Source: Evernia prunastri
Taxonomy: Eukaryota > Ascomycota > Lecanoromycetes > Lecanorales > Parmeliaceae
Length of the DNA stretch: 64,000 nt
Assembly: GCA_003184365.1 (NCBI GenBank)
Contig: NKYR01000154.1
Span: 1 to 64,000, forward strand
Direction of reading: 5' to 3'
A model generated the notes under the pieces. That model had not been told where the DNA came from, ran no database searches, and saw only the letters and a list, made by a program, of their open reading frames with translations. Below are positions 1 to 9,594 of the stretch, in pieces. A program made the translations under genes and the position numbers. The first letter of the stretch is position 1. Each line of letters begins with the position of its first letter.

Positions 1-1892
1 GAGAACAACGCGATCACCTTCGATCTTCTATGGGCACTTTTCAAGAGTAATGAAATCGCCTACTGTCCAACGTATGGCAATCCAGATGAGCCCAGAGCTT
101 TCAAGATTGAGTATGCTAATATGGTAAGAATCTGTTGTAGTATAAATTGTGTATATATGCTGACTGTGAATCAAGCATTATTCTTACGTGAAAGGTAAGT
201 ATTATGAAATTGAAGGACGCTATCTGGAATACGATGGCAAGACCTTCGGCATGGGTTCGATGGAGATTGAGGTTGAGGAGTTCAAAGGCCCTCGCAAGAT
301 TTCCAACCTTGCCTGTTACCCACTCAAGTATCACAAAGATACCGATCCCATAAAGAAACAGCTGATAGAACGTGGGAAGAAATTTGTCGGCCTCAAGGGC
401 ATGCAGTATAAGTTCCATAAGGGCATGGCATTTTACAAAAAGAAGAGGCAGTATATCAAAGTCAACATCAATGGCAGGATTATGGTAGACCCTGCCATCC
501 ACCGAAGGATAAACCCTAATTATCCTATCTCCACGGTCAAAGCTGGGGACCCTGACATCCTCGATGACTCTGAGAATGAAGATGACGATACAGACAGCTG
601 CGCCGATTGTCAAGAGAGCTCCTCGGACGAAGAAGGAACTGGCCAGAAAGCTGGGGATCAATTCGGGGAGACAGACCGGCCTATTACTAAGTACAAGTTG
701 ATCAAAGATGAGGATGACAGATATATGATTGTGGAAGTTGAGATGGATGCCGACGGCAACGAGAGGCAAAAGGAGGATTTCGTAGAGATCCCGGGTCAAG
801 AAGCCACTGTAGAGCGCGAATTTACCGAGGAAGAATTTCTTATCGCTAGCCCCGTCGTTCTTGGCTTCGCCTTCAGCGAGAAGCTCTGGCTCGAGTTCAC
901 TGTCTCTGGTGTTAACGAGATCGACTGGAATGAGGGTGCCTTTGACTCGCTAGTACTGCCAGAGAACCAGAAGACCATTGTCAAAGCTTTGGTGGAGTCT
1001 CATACCTTCGAAGCGAGCCGCAACATTGATGATGTGATTCAAGGTATGTTGTCTTCTCTATTCTAGTATCTTACAAAGAAACCTTGTTGACTTCTTGCTC
1101 AGGGAAGGGTCGCGGTCTCGTTGCTGTGCTTCACGGTGCTCCGGGCACCGGTAAAACCCTCACGGCAGAAGGCATTGCTGAGCTGCTGAAACGTCCGCTT
1201 TACATGGTTTCTACTGGAGAGCTGGGTACTAGGCCTGATCAACTGGAGACCCAACTCAACAAGATCCTCGACGTCGCTCATTCATGGGGCGCGGTTCTTT
1301 TGCTCGATGAGGCAGATGTTTTCTTAGGTACGTTTTGTAAACGAATCCTACTATGGGCTGTGCTAACGTACCATTCTAGAAGCTCGCCAGCCCCAAGACG
1401 TCGACAGAAACGCACTCGTCAGCATCTTCCTTCGTCTCCTCGAATACTTCCAGGGCATCCTCTTCTTGACCACCAATCGCGTCGAAACCTTCGATCCTGC
1501 CTTCCAATCGCGCATCCACGTTGCTCTCCGTTACGGCGAACTTGCTACCAAGGCCAAAAACAGCGTCTGGAAAACCTTCCTCGGTAAGGTCAAGGCTATT
1601 GGTGGCGGCGTTGAGGTTGATAAGTTCTCGGCCGATGATTACGATAGGCTTGCTAGGCGCAACCTCAATGGTCGACAGGTATGTATCGCGTTCTTCATGA
1701 GACTCTGGACGGACGGCTAACGTGCTGCAACAGATCAAGAATGCAGTACGTACGGCTCAAGCTCTCGCAGTCAACGAGAAGAAACCACTCGGTATGGAAC
1801 ACATCATTAAGGTACTCGGTGTCGCAGAGACATTTGAGAGGGATTTGAAGGGCGGACCGGGCTACGTTGAGGCGATGAGGAGTTACCATTAA
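1..1892 (+). CDS. AAA+ ATPase of the fungal DUF7025 family (5' partial)
   Basis: Exons <1-123, 176-1043, 1103-1327, 1380-1678 and 1734-1892 join in one frame (about 557 residues visible); the start lies outside the window. The first exon and the start of the second match the N-terminal DUF7025-type domain of large fungal AAA proteins. An acidic Asp/Glu/Ser-rich linker lies near 560-660. The AAA module follows: Walker A GAPGTGKT (about 1138-1161), Walker B LLLDEADVFLE spanning the exon 3/4 junction, then a TTNR sensor-1-like motif and the C-terminal lid. The family presumably remodels a protein substrate using ATP; substrate and location are unknown. Introns of 50-60 nt have canonical ends. 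The frame is clean, so I read it as functional. Family assignment is strong, biological role unknown. Confidence 0.9.
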
Positions 1893-2423
1893 AAGGAGAA
1901 AACATCGAGATCATGTTCGCAGATATGAAGGGATGTAGTGGAATGAATGAAGCCATGTGTCACGGCCTTCTACGAATCTATCAGTATGCACGGTTGCTAT
2001 CTGAAATATTTTGCTTGGTCACGGAGGTTGTATGTGTCTGGAGCGATGTCTTACTTTATTTAGCATGCGGTCAGTAGTATGGTATGTTATATTTAGCAGG
2101 TTTGATCTCTCCTCTCAACCTCGGCCAGTGTATTTGCTTTCGCTCAAGGACGAGAGTCAATGGCAAACGGCGATATGGTATACCAGAAATCTGCCTGCAG
2201 CATCCGAGTTCACTACTATTGATCCAGATTCAGCATCAACCCCAAAGCCTACTCTTTTTCTCCGGCTCCCCCGGATCTCTTCACCAAGCGTGAAACGGTC
2301 AAGGCTCAGACTACGAGTAGGTAGGTAAGGTACACTAGCTCCGCCTGAGTTGCTCAACTCCATGTCGCGCAATGCTGCCTCTCATTCATCTGAAGCCTCT
2401 TCTGCTTCGACCTGCCCATGGCT
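1893..2423. other. Intergenic between two convergent genes
   Basis: 3' flanks of the convergent AAA ATPase and thaumatin-like genes. I see no coding signal. A + strand reading frame across 2418-2696 is the antisense of the last thaumatin-like exon. Confidence 0.6.
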
Positions 2424-3269
2424 CTAGGAGTGCCTCTTAGAAGCACCAGACGGCTCTCGCTTGCCGTGCTGGCGTGCCGGAGCAGGGCATTTAGTACCCA
2501 CGCAACAGTTGATTACACCAGTGTTGCACTGCCCGTAGCTATTCGCAGCACTATCATTAGAGAAGGTGTAGGCTGCACCCGCACATGGTTGAAAAAACGC
2601 GGAAGCAGGTCGGCTAGGAATGCCTTGTCCTGGGTTGTAGCAAATCGGGCCGGGACCTTGATGATTGCAGGTGTGGCGGTTATTAAAAAGTTCTAGTGGC
2701 GAGGGTCAGAGTACAGATACGGAAAGAGGCTAAAGATATAGAAGTGAAAGCATACGAATATTGCAACCACTCACTGCAACACCTGAGCAGGAGCAGGAGA
2801 TGGGCACAGAGTAACCATCAACGTAACTTATATCCACGTCGGGGACGTAGTTGAGGGGAGAAAAGCTTGCTTCGATTTTGGAGCTTCGAGGGTCGTAATT
2901 CTTACCAATGACGATTCGACCGGCCCAATTAGATGGAAAGAGTACTCGAGTTGACGAGCTAAGTACACCATATCCAGGATTGCCTACTGGTGTTGGTGCT
3001 CCTGCATTAGATCCGTAAAAGATAGAAAGGGGAGTGCCGTAGGAGTTGACGACGTTAATAGTGAGGTTTGATCCGCCTGCGAGGGCGGGATTGGGTCCGA
3101 CGTAAGGTGACCTTGTAGCTAGGGAATCTAGGGCACCTCCAGAGGCAGTGCCGAGTAGAACGGAAGTAGCTTCTGCTTGTGGAGCTCGAGCAACCATGGC
3201 CGGCTCATTCGTAAAGGCTGACGTCGTGAGAACAAATATCCAAGCGGTGACATAGATTGACGGGAACAT
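2424..3269 (-). CDS. Secreted fungal thaumatin-like protein
   Basis: Exon 1 is 3269-2756 and exon 2 is 2692-2424. The 63-nt intron (donor GTATGC, branch CTGAC, acceptor CCACTAG) joins them in phase to 260 residues. A hydrophobic signal peptide covers about residues 1-20. The body carries LTINVVNSYGTPLS, then VDGYSVPISCSC near the exon end. Exon 2 adds the expected tail: a CYNP turn, the segment FFQPCAGAAYTFSND and a closing CNTGVINCCVGTKCP. This is the layout of fungal secreted proteins annotated as thaumatin/osmotin-like, a disulfide-rich beta fold sometimes linked to glucan binding. The last residues are Lys/Arg-rich. Reading exon 1 alone gives a false C-terminus with no tail. Function beyond secretion is inferred. 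Confidence 0.85.
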
Positions 3270-5340
3270 GTTGATGGCTGAGTATATTAGATTATAAAAA
3301 TACTAGTAGCACCGTCATGTAGAAAGGCTTCTAGCCTCTCTAATCAATTTGTTAGAACTGAGGAGAACGATGAAGATAAGGACAAATTAGAAGAGGTCGA
3401 GGGATTCAAGGAGGCATATGAGCTCTTGTGGGCTCCTATCATCGTTACGATATACCGAGCCTGTTCAAAACATCTCAGAGTGACGGAAAACCCCATCTGA
3501 TTCGCATAAACGTTCTGCTGCAGGTGAAAAGATTTAAGGTGCACTTTCTCTTACCTTTCTTGGCCATATCATCTTCAGATGTGGAGGATCATGCACGATG
3601 AGTTGTAATGAAGAGTCTGGAAGCTGTGGAGTACTGGCAGAAGGGAGAGTATCTTCTTTGACACGACACCTCGCAGTGAACAAGTGCTTTGCTTAGCTCG
3701 TACTTGTCCCAGTACAGTTCATAGATTGTAGGAGTCACACTTAACACTACCTTTTCTCTTTTGGACATATCGATCACCAGTACCTGAGGCCGTGCGCTAT
3801 ATGGTGATGTTGTAGCCTGCCCTATTTGGACACATGCCGAGAATCACCTAAACACTCGTATTAGAAAGTCACGTTCGAGCTCTTGGAGTTGAGATAGATT
3901 GGCTAGCGAGACGCAGTTTGAGGAAATCCTGGGAATCGATCAGCACGCGTGGATGCTTAATTACAACATATTGGCAACGGTTGCGCGGCCAGAAGGTCCG
4001 ATTTCCCTTCGACCACACCTCGGTAATGCAGTCAGCTCATTATAGTAAACGCTTTGTCTCTTGCGTGTTTTGAAGAGTGCATTAAGAATGAGCCTGAGCG
4101 TGGAGAATCCGGAGCAGTTACCGGATAAATACAAGGCTGCAAAGTATGTGTATTTCACCAATATCTTCATTGAAGTTGCTGAGGTCGCTGAAATCATACC
4201 TCGGCATCTTTAGCGGTCTATCCATCTAGCTCGGAAAGCGCAGCACTCTTCCCTTCGTCAATGTTTGAACCCACTGTTCCACGGTCGTGCGTCGTCGGAT
4301 TGACATGGGATCTTCTCACTGACTCTCGGCAAAAGTTACGACGCTTTCTGAGCTTGAGTCAGCGATGATCGATTTATCTCGTTTACTAGATTTATCAACT
4401 GACAGTATTGTGGAAAGCACTGCTGGGGAAGCTGCTCCGGAACCTCTAGACTCCAGCGCGGCCTTGTTCCTAATCTGGTTCCGTGCATTAGTAGTGCTGT
4501 AGGGACTGTGGGCGGGGCTTAGCCCCTGCATCCCCGCCTTCGACCGTTCTTCTGGCTCAAACTCCCTCCAATCCTGGCGCACCTGCCAATTCTGGCACTC
4601 CCCTCCAATTCTGGCTCCCTGCCAGTATCGATTACCAGTATCGCCGTATATTGCCGACCGTCTTAGTTGAAGCCGATAACGCAATGTCTTGGGAATTCTT
4701 GTTGAAGACTTGGTAGATACGGTGGAGTCCACCAAAATCGAACAACAAGATCTAGGGAGGGTGTCTGGGTGCAGTTGTTGCCTAACACCCAGAACCTGGA
4801 GCAACTACAACCGCCTTTCCTCCATTATCGCCCGCTAGCCTTTGTTTGCGTGCGAATTGTGACAGCATTCCAGCAAAAATAGGCGCTTCTTAAATATCTC
4901 TTGCCTCTTCTTCCCCAGTATAATATCATTAGCTTTGTTAATTAGGGATGTGAAGATAGGTCTCGCAGGAAGGGATGAAAAGGATGGGATCCGTGCGCGT
5001 AATCCCAAGAGAAGAAGATCTGAACCAATCACCTGAGGCTTGGCAAGTCTAGAACAAGTCTTTACGCTGATGAGTCGATAAAGCTATAGCCTAATCTAAT
5101 ATCAAGTAGATCAAGAGAGCAGATCGAGATGTTTGACTTCGGAATTCTCACCCCAGCGGTGGCCCACCAGCTTCAGTTCTAGCACTCGCTCCAATTCTGG
5201 TAACCTCTCACATTCTGGCACCCTGGCCCACTTCTACCAGTACTGGCCTTCACAGCACTGGCATTCGCGTTCCTAATTTCCGCGGCCTTTCGCTGCGCTT
5301 CATAGGGCTGTCTCCGCAGTGCTAGCTTCATCCTCTGGAT
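3270..5340. other. Gene-poor stretch, probably decayed repeats
   Basis: About 2 kb with no supportable gene. The longest frames (for example 4316-4804 on the minus strand) are low-complexity and have no recognisable domain. It contains two patches of CCAATTCTGGC-like motifs, listed separately. The upstream flank of the thaumatin-like gene (3270-3300) holds an AT-rich TATAAAAA-like box near 3293. Confidence 0.5.
4560..5230. repeat. Two clusters of CCAATTCTGG-type short repeats
   Basis: Around 4565-4635 and again around 5160-5230 the motif CCAATTCTGG and degenerate forms (CACATTCTGG, CCAGTACTGG, CCAGTATCG) recur every 15-25 bases between C-rich spacers. The two clusters lie about 600 bp apart in similar order, suggesting a degenerate duplicated repeat or the edge of a transposable element. 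No transposon protein can be read. Confidence 0.45.
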
Positions 5341-5470
5341 ATTTATATATTGGAAGTTTCACGTGACTGATGGTCGAAATAGGAGCCTTGTTTTCAGGGT
5401 CAAACGCATGTCCACTTCTTTCTCATCTTTCTGCTTTTACCCCATCCTACCTCTACCTATCCTGTTTCTG
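5341..5470 (+). repeat. Left copy of an inverted repeat (about 120 bp)
   Basis: Starts ATTTATATA..., then GTGACTGATGGTC, AATAGGAGCCTT and an ACGCATG block, then a pyrimidine-rich tract with TCTGCTT. The reverse complement of 7790-7905 matches it at roughly three of four positions by eye. The two copies face each other about 2.5 kb apart. They could be terminal repeats of a mobile element or the start regions of two paralogous genes. Confidence 0.5.
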
Positions 5471-6061
5471 CCCATCCTACTCAACGTCGCTACCCTATAG
5501 CATTATTCGTACTGCTAAACGTATGCGATGCGACATCAGATCCCTCAACATTCATATGCCTTCCGAAGTCTCAACCGAACCAGACCTCTCATTTGACGGT
5601 TCCTCCACTTTTGAGTCATGCGAAATCTTACAATTGGTGTGATCAAAGTCTTTAGACAGCAGACTGATAGGCAACGGGTACGAGGCTTCCTGATGGCTCA
5701 AGTCAGCTCAAAGATCGATAAATCCGGTTCACACATACGATTTCGGTTATGCTGGGAGGCCACAGTTCGTGATCAGTCGATCGATAAGTATAATACCTTC
5801 CATTTCTGCGGATGATCAATGCAATATCTGCGTGACATAATCGCGCTATAAGCCTTCATATTCCCATACCAGACAAGCCACCACTTTATTCTGACCCAAG
5901 CTTGCATGTTGCGGCTTGTTACGACGCTCGTGAACAATCGACGCGGAACCTGATTAAAAAGGCCATGGCTGAGGCTTCGGTCGATGACTGGAACGGTAAA
6001 CTTCTTATTAGCAACAACGCCGTTGATGGCGGGAAGCTTCTCGCGTCGTTACAGAAACGCA

Positions 6062-6529
6062 TCATTGTTGACATGGACGTGCAAGCCTGTACAGAAGCGC
6101 TAGCCCGACTTTAGATTCCAGGTAAGTGGAATCACAGTATATCTTGAACCAGTAGCTTTGTTGTGGTAGTAATATATTGCATAGATTTTTTGCAGCGCTC
6201 CATGAATCTTTGGCTCGTTTGCTATCCTGTGAAACATAATGAACAGTCCAGTTGAGAGCTGCATAGTTGAGAAAATAATATTTATCTCCTTGTTGAGTAC
6301 AATCGTCTTCATCCAGCTGGTCCTGGAACACACTGGCGAAGTCATCAAAGTTAAGGTAGTCGAGACAGATCTGGGACATTGTGCAATGGGCCGTTGTCAT
6401 GTCCAAGTATCCTTGCCACTTGCCTGACTGTAATTCAGACAATTCAGTGTTTCGAACAAGGAACTCTCTTGCAGTTTGATGGATCAACGATATCTTTCCA
6501 TCGTGAATGCTAACGAAAAGGCCGCACAT
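6062..6529 (-). pseudogene. Fragment of a NACHT-type NLR protein
   Basis: The frame from 6529 downward encodes CGLFVSIHDGKISLIHQTAREFLVR-type sequence, a hallmark segment just C-terminal to the NACHT domain in fungal NLR/ankyrin proteins. It is followed by a HCTMSQICLDYL helix and a YFLNYAALNW motif. No P-loop, NACHT core or repeat domain is found next to it, so only about 150 residues of a protein normally over 1000 remain. It lies between the inverted-repeat copies at 5341 and 7905 and points away from the DUF7924 relic. Identification rests on these motifs; the fragment is almost certainly non-functional. Confidence 0.7.
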
Positions 6530-6701
6530 GTTTCGGACAATGGATTTGAAATCTTGTTGTGGTCATAAGTCCTGGTCAAGCGTCTCGTACGACGTGCAAC
6601 TTGCTTTTTGAGTTGCTAGTGTCAAGGCAATATTGACTTTCTGGAGTCTAAGCGGCCTTGTGGCTGCCACAATAAGCTGAAGCAGAATTCGAGCTCGCAC
6701 A

Positions 6702-7391
6702 TTGTCTGAGCTCCTAGACAGAATCCTTTCGTACGCATCAGAGACTTTTTACGGCAGATCGGACAATAGTGAATCTATGTCCGATATCTTGCCGCATCTC
6801 ATCGATCATGGTGTCTATCCTGAAGGCCATGGTGGTGTCAGGAATTTGCAAGAATCGCACAACTGGGAGGAGATAAATGCAAGACTAGCACTGCCTCGAG
6901 CCTCTCTATCACCATCACGCTTCACTCGTGAAGCATTTCTAGATTTCAAAGCGAAGAATGAAGAAGCATTGACTGAAGCCACAGTAATGAGCAAGGCATT
7001 CCCAATCAATGCAGGCACATCCGACATTCCATCGCAGGAGAACCTTCTCTTCGGAAACCTCAAACATCTGACCGACGACTCTATCGCCAAGGCCAAGCCA
7101 GACTGCTACGATGGGAGCCGTCCGACAGATCTCAACAAGCAGATTCGGGAAGAATTAGGGCCTTACATTGTGCCGTCAATGAATACTGCCGCGCCCTGCT
7201 TGCCCAATTTCTTCACTGAGGGAAAGGGCCCAAATGGAAATACTGCTGTATGCAAGCGACAAGCTTTAGATGACGGTGCTTTAGGTGCCCGTGGGATACA
7301 TGAGCTTCGGTTATACGTTAACCCAGAGACGGCTTACGACAACAATGCGTATAGTTTGAGTTCTAAGCGATTAAGAAGCCTTGTCATCTGA
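6702..7391 (+). pseudogene. Truncated DUF7924-family protein
   Basis: An open frame of about 229 codons has no ATG at its 5' end (first Met at 6777). It carries the order seen in fungal DUF7924 proteins: LPRASLSPSRFT, then a KAKPDCYDGSRP block, IVPSMNTAAPCLPNFF, EGKGPNGNTAVCKRQA, DGALGARGIHEL and DNNAYSLSS. Normal members continue well beyond the DNNAY motif; here the frame ends after a short KRLRSLVI tail. Both ends are therefore missing. The family is uncharacterised and often found in repeat-rich fungal regions. Treated as a relic. Confidence 0.65.
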
Positions 7392-8331
7392 TCAGGCTTA
7401 TTCAATCCACGTACTTTTAAGAGTAAACTTAGATCTATCGGAATGGTCATTTTCTCACACTTAAGACATCTCATCACGCTAATGTTGCCCGAATACGGGC
7501 ACCAAGTATAGTGGCGACGTTTTAGCCTTAATCGGTTAGTTGGGCGCTAGTCCAAGTGACCATTCTGAAACTGCCACGGAGCCCCGCCATCGGGATAATT
7601 ATCAAGAACAACTCCATGGCGACAAATGCTTGATTTGAGTTAAAGCCGCAAGATGAATATCTTTGATCCTTACTTACCTCGAACGCTCCTTCACTCAACC
7701 AACCTATCTTATTTTCTGAACCGAGGGGTTTGTATAGGGACATATCAAGGGAGATATCTCCCACGATACTAAGGGAAGAAGCAGAAGTAAGATGACAGAA
7801 GCAGATCGATGGGAAAAGAAATGAGCATGCGTGTGACCCCGAAAAAAAGGCTCCTATTTTGACCATCAGTCACATGACATTCTGATTATATAAATAGAAT
7901 GTTTCAAGTTTTATGACAGCGATTGCGTGGATAAGGCTTAGAGTGTTACGGGCAGTGGCGGTAGCTTGCTTATAAATAGAGCATTTTCTACCCAACGAGC
8001 CAATGGGATCGCATTATGGAAGGTCTCTACACGCGTATATTTTCTCCCACCCCGGACGACATGACTGAAGAAACCACAGAGTAACATCTTGACGTGGCTA
8101 AAGTATAGATCATTAGACTTAGGGAATACATGAGCCAACGAAAGGGTACCCAAAAACCACTACTAGGTATTATCGTGCATCCTATAATCGATCTCTTTTC
8201 CTCCATCAAGCACTTTTCCTCCAAGTTGTACAAAGCTTTACCCTGGGTCGAGGACATTCATCGAGGAACGAGTGTGGTATAAATAAGACTTGTTCTTCAG
8301 CGCAACTCGCACATTATTCTTTTCATTCACA
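7392..8331. other. Gene-free stretch with right copy of the inverted repeat
   Basis: Apart from the inverted-repeat copy at about 7790-7905 I see no supportable gene. The minus-strand frame 7866-7528 starts inside that repeat, reads MVKIGAFFSGSHAC and resembles the + strand frame at 5370, which is why the two repeats were noticed. It has no known domain. Confidence 0.45.
7790..7905 (-). repeat. Right copy of an inverted repeat (about 120 bp)
   Basis: The reverse complement reads ATTTATATAATC..., then TGTGACTGATGGTC, AATAGGAGCC and ACACGCATGC, matching the left copy at 5341-5470 in the same order. Differences are scattered substitutions, many of them transitions. Confidence 0.5.
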
Positions 8332-9046
8332 CTAAGCATCCGGCACGGTTTTCAGATGCTCTAGTATCTTATGCGCAGTCTTCTCTGGCTTAATGTTCTC
8401 TATGTTCAGCTGATATTCTCAAACATCTGGCTGTTTGAATCCGTCGTCATAGAAAGAGTAGACGAAATGATGTTGCAGAATATCTTTGAGGATATCTGTG
8501 TCGGTCAGCCTGGAATTCAGACTTGCTGGGCGTTCAAGCAATCTTCTAGTATTCTTCTCCGGGCTGCAGCGCAAGATGAACATCACAAAAGGTCGGCCAT
8601 CTTTCACAGCGCTCTCGAAATATTCTTTGAGATCTATCTCACGATCTTTAAGCGTCTCTTGGTAGTATGTAGTGATGATAGTGCGTTGTCGGAGAGATGG
8701 GTTTGAGGCAATACTATTTAACATTGGGGTTCGCTGTGAAGTAGAGACATATCAGTCTGAGAGCAACATCATTATTGCGCACTCGGGACACGCATCAGTG
8801 CTTTTCGTAGGTCACGATATCCAGTTTCCTCGCGCTCGAGGAGTGCAGCGACGGGCTCGATGAGCAAATGGTTGGGCAAGAATCGCGAGTCCGCGATTAG
8901 AGCTCTGTAATTTCAATCAGCATAACGGTTTCGTGCCGCGCGCTCCGATGCCCGGTGCGAGCTTCTTGTTACTGTAATGCCGAAGCTACTGATGACTTTC
9001 CCACATCAGGATAGTCATTCAGTATGATCAATGGTGCCGCATGCAT
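8332..9046 (-). pseudogene. P-loop kinase (nucleoside/shikimate-kinase-like) relic
   Basis: Reading down from an ATG at 9046: APLIILNDYPDVGKSS aligns with the Walker A start NGYPGVGK of small fungal P-loop kinases, with two Gly-to-Asp changes. After a break come RALIADSRFLPNHLLIEP and REETGYRDLRKAL, then another frame with DREIDLKEYFESAVKDGRP, CSPEKNTRRLLERPASLNS and DILKDI. It closes with an LNIEN..KPEKTAHKILEHL tail ending at the TAG at 8332. Frame changes separate the blocks, and an in-frame TGA precedes the last one. All family blocks are present in order, so this is a whole gene that decayed in place rather than a fragment. Exact substrate class is unknown. Confidence 0.7.
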
Positions 9047-9594
9047 ACTGAGCTGGAATTGGTGTCTCAACGATTGATGTTTGTGGAATAAGATTGATTG
9101 AATGTTATCTCACACAATGGGCAACGCTAATATCAATAATAATTCATAAGCTGTTCACGAGTCGGAGATGTACAGATACACGAACCATTCAAAGGCTTTC
9201 TTGAGGTTGTTGAAGAGATAAAGATGTGAGGCTCATTCTACAATACGTAGGTAAGGTAGACATCCATTCGTTTTGAAAACTGATTGGGAAAGGATCGGCG
9301 CTAAAGATAAGAGTCCGAGAGTGACTGAAAGATAAGACAGATTTCTTTTTCTGCCCCTTTTCCATGGTCGAAATCTGTTGTTGCAGCTGTATAGCTTTAT
9401 ACATAGCTATGTACATGGTTCAGTTGGCGCCTCGGAGACCATGGGCATAAGATCGTTGCCGATGAGCTATAGGAGGGACTAATAAGCACCAAAGTATATC
9501 CCTTACCTTACTACCTATTTGAGCGGACCCGGAAGCTTAACAAGCCTGACGTCAATTCTAACATTTTATCCCTCGTATATACCTTACATTTTGA
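9047..9594. other. Intergenic, nothing recognised
   Basis: No gene or structured repeat seen. It contains the promoter side of both the kinase relic and the ankyrin relic, which are divergent. Confidence 0.5.

Noticed and set aside
116..799. 227-codon minus-strand frame under the AAA ATPase
   Set aside because: Antisense shadow of exon 2, which has clear DUF7025/AAA homology and splice signals.
2418..2696. 92-codon + strand frame with a mitochondrial-looking N-terminus
   Set aside because: Covers the antisense of the thaumatin-like last exon, whose sequence is strongly family-like.
4316..4804. 162-codon minus-strand frame
   Set aside because: Low-complexity, overlaps the CCAATTCTGG repeats, no domain or splice context.
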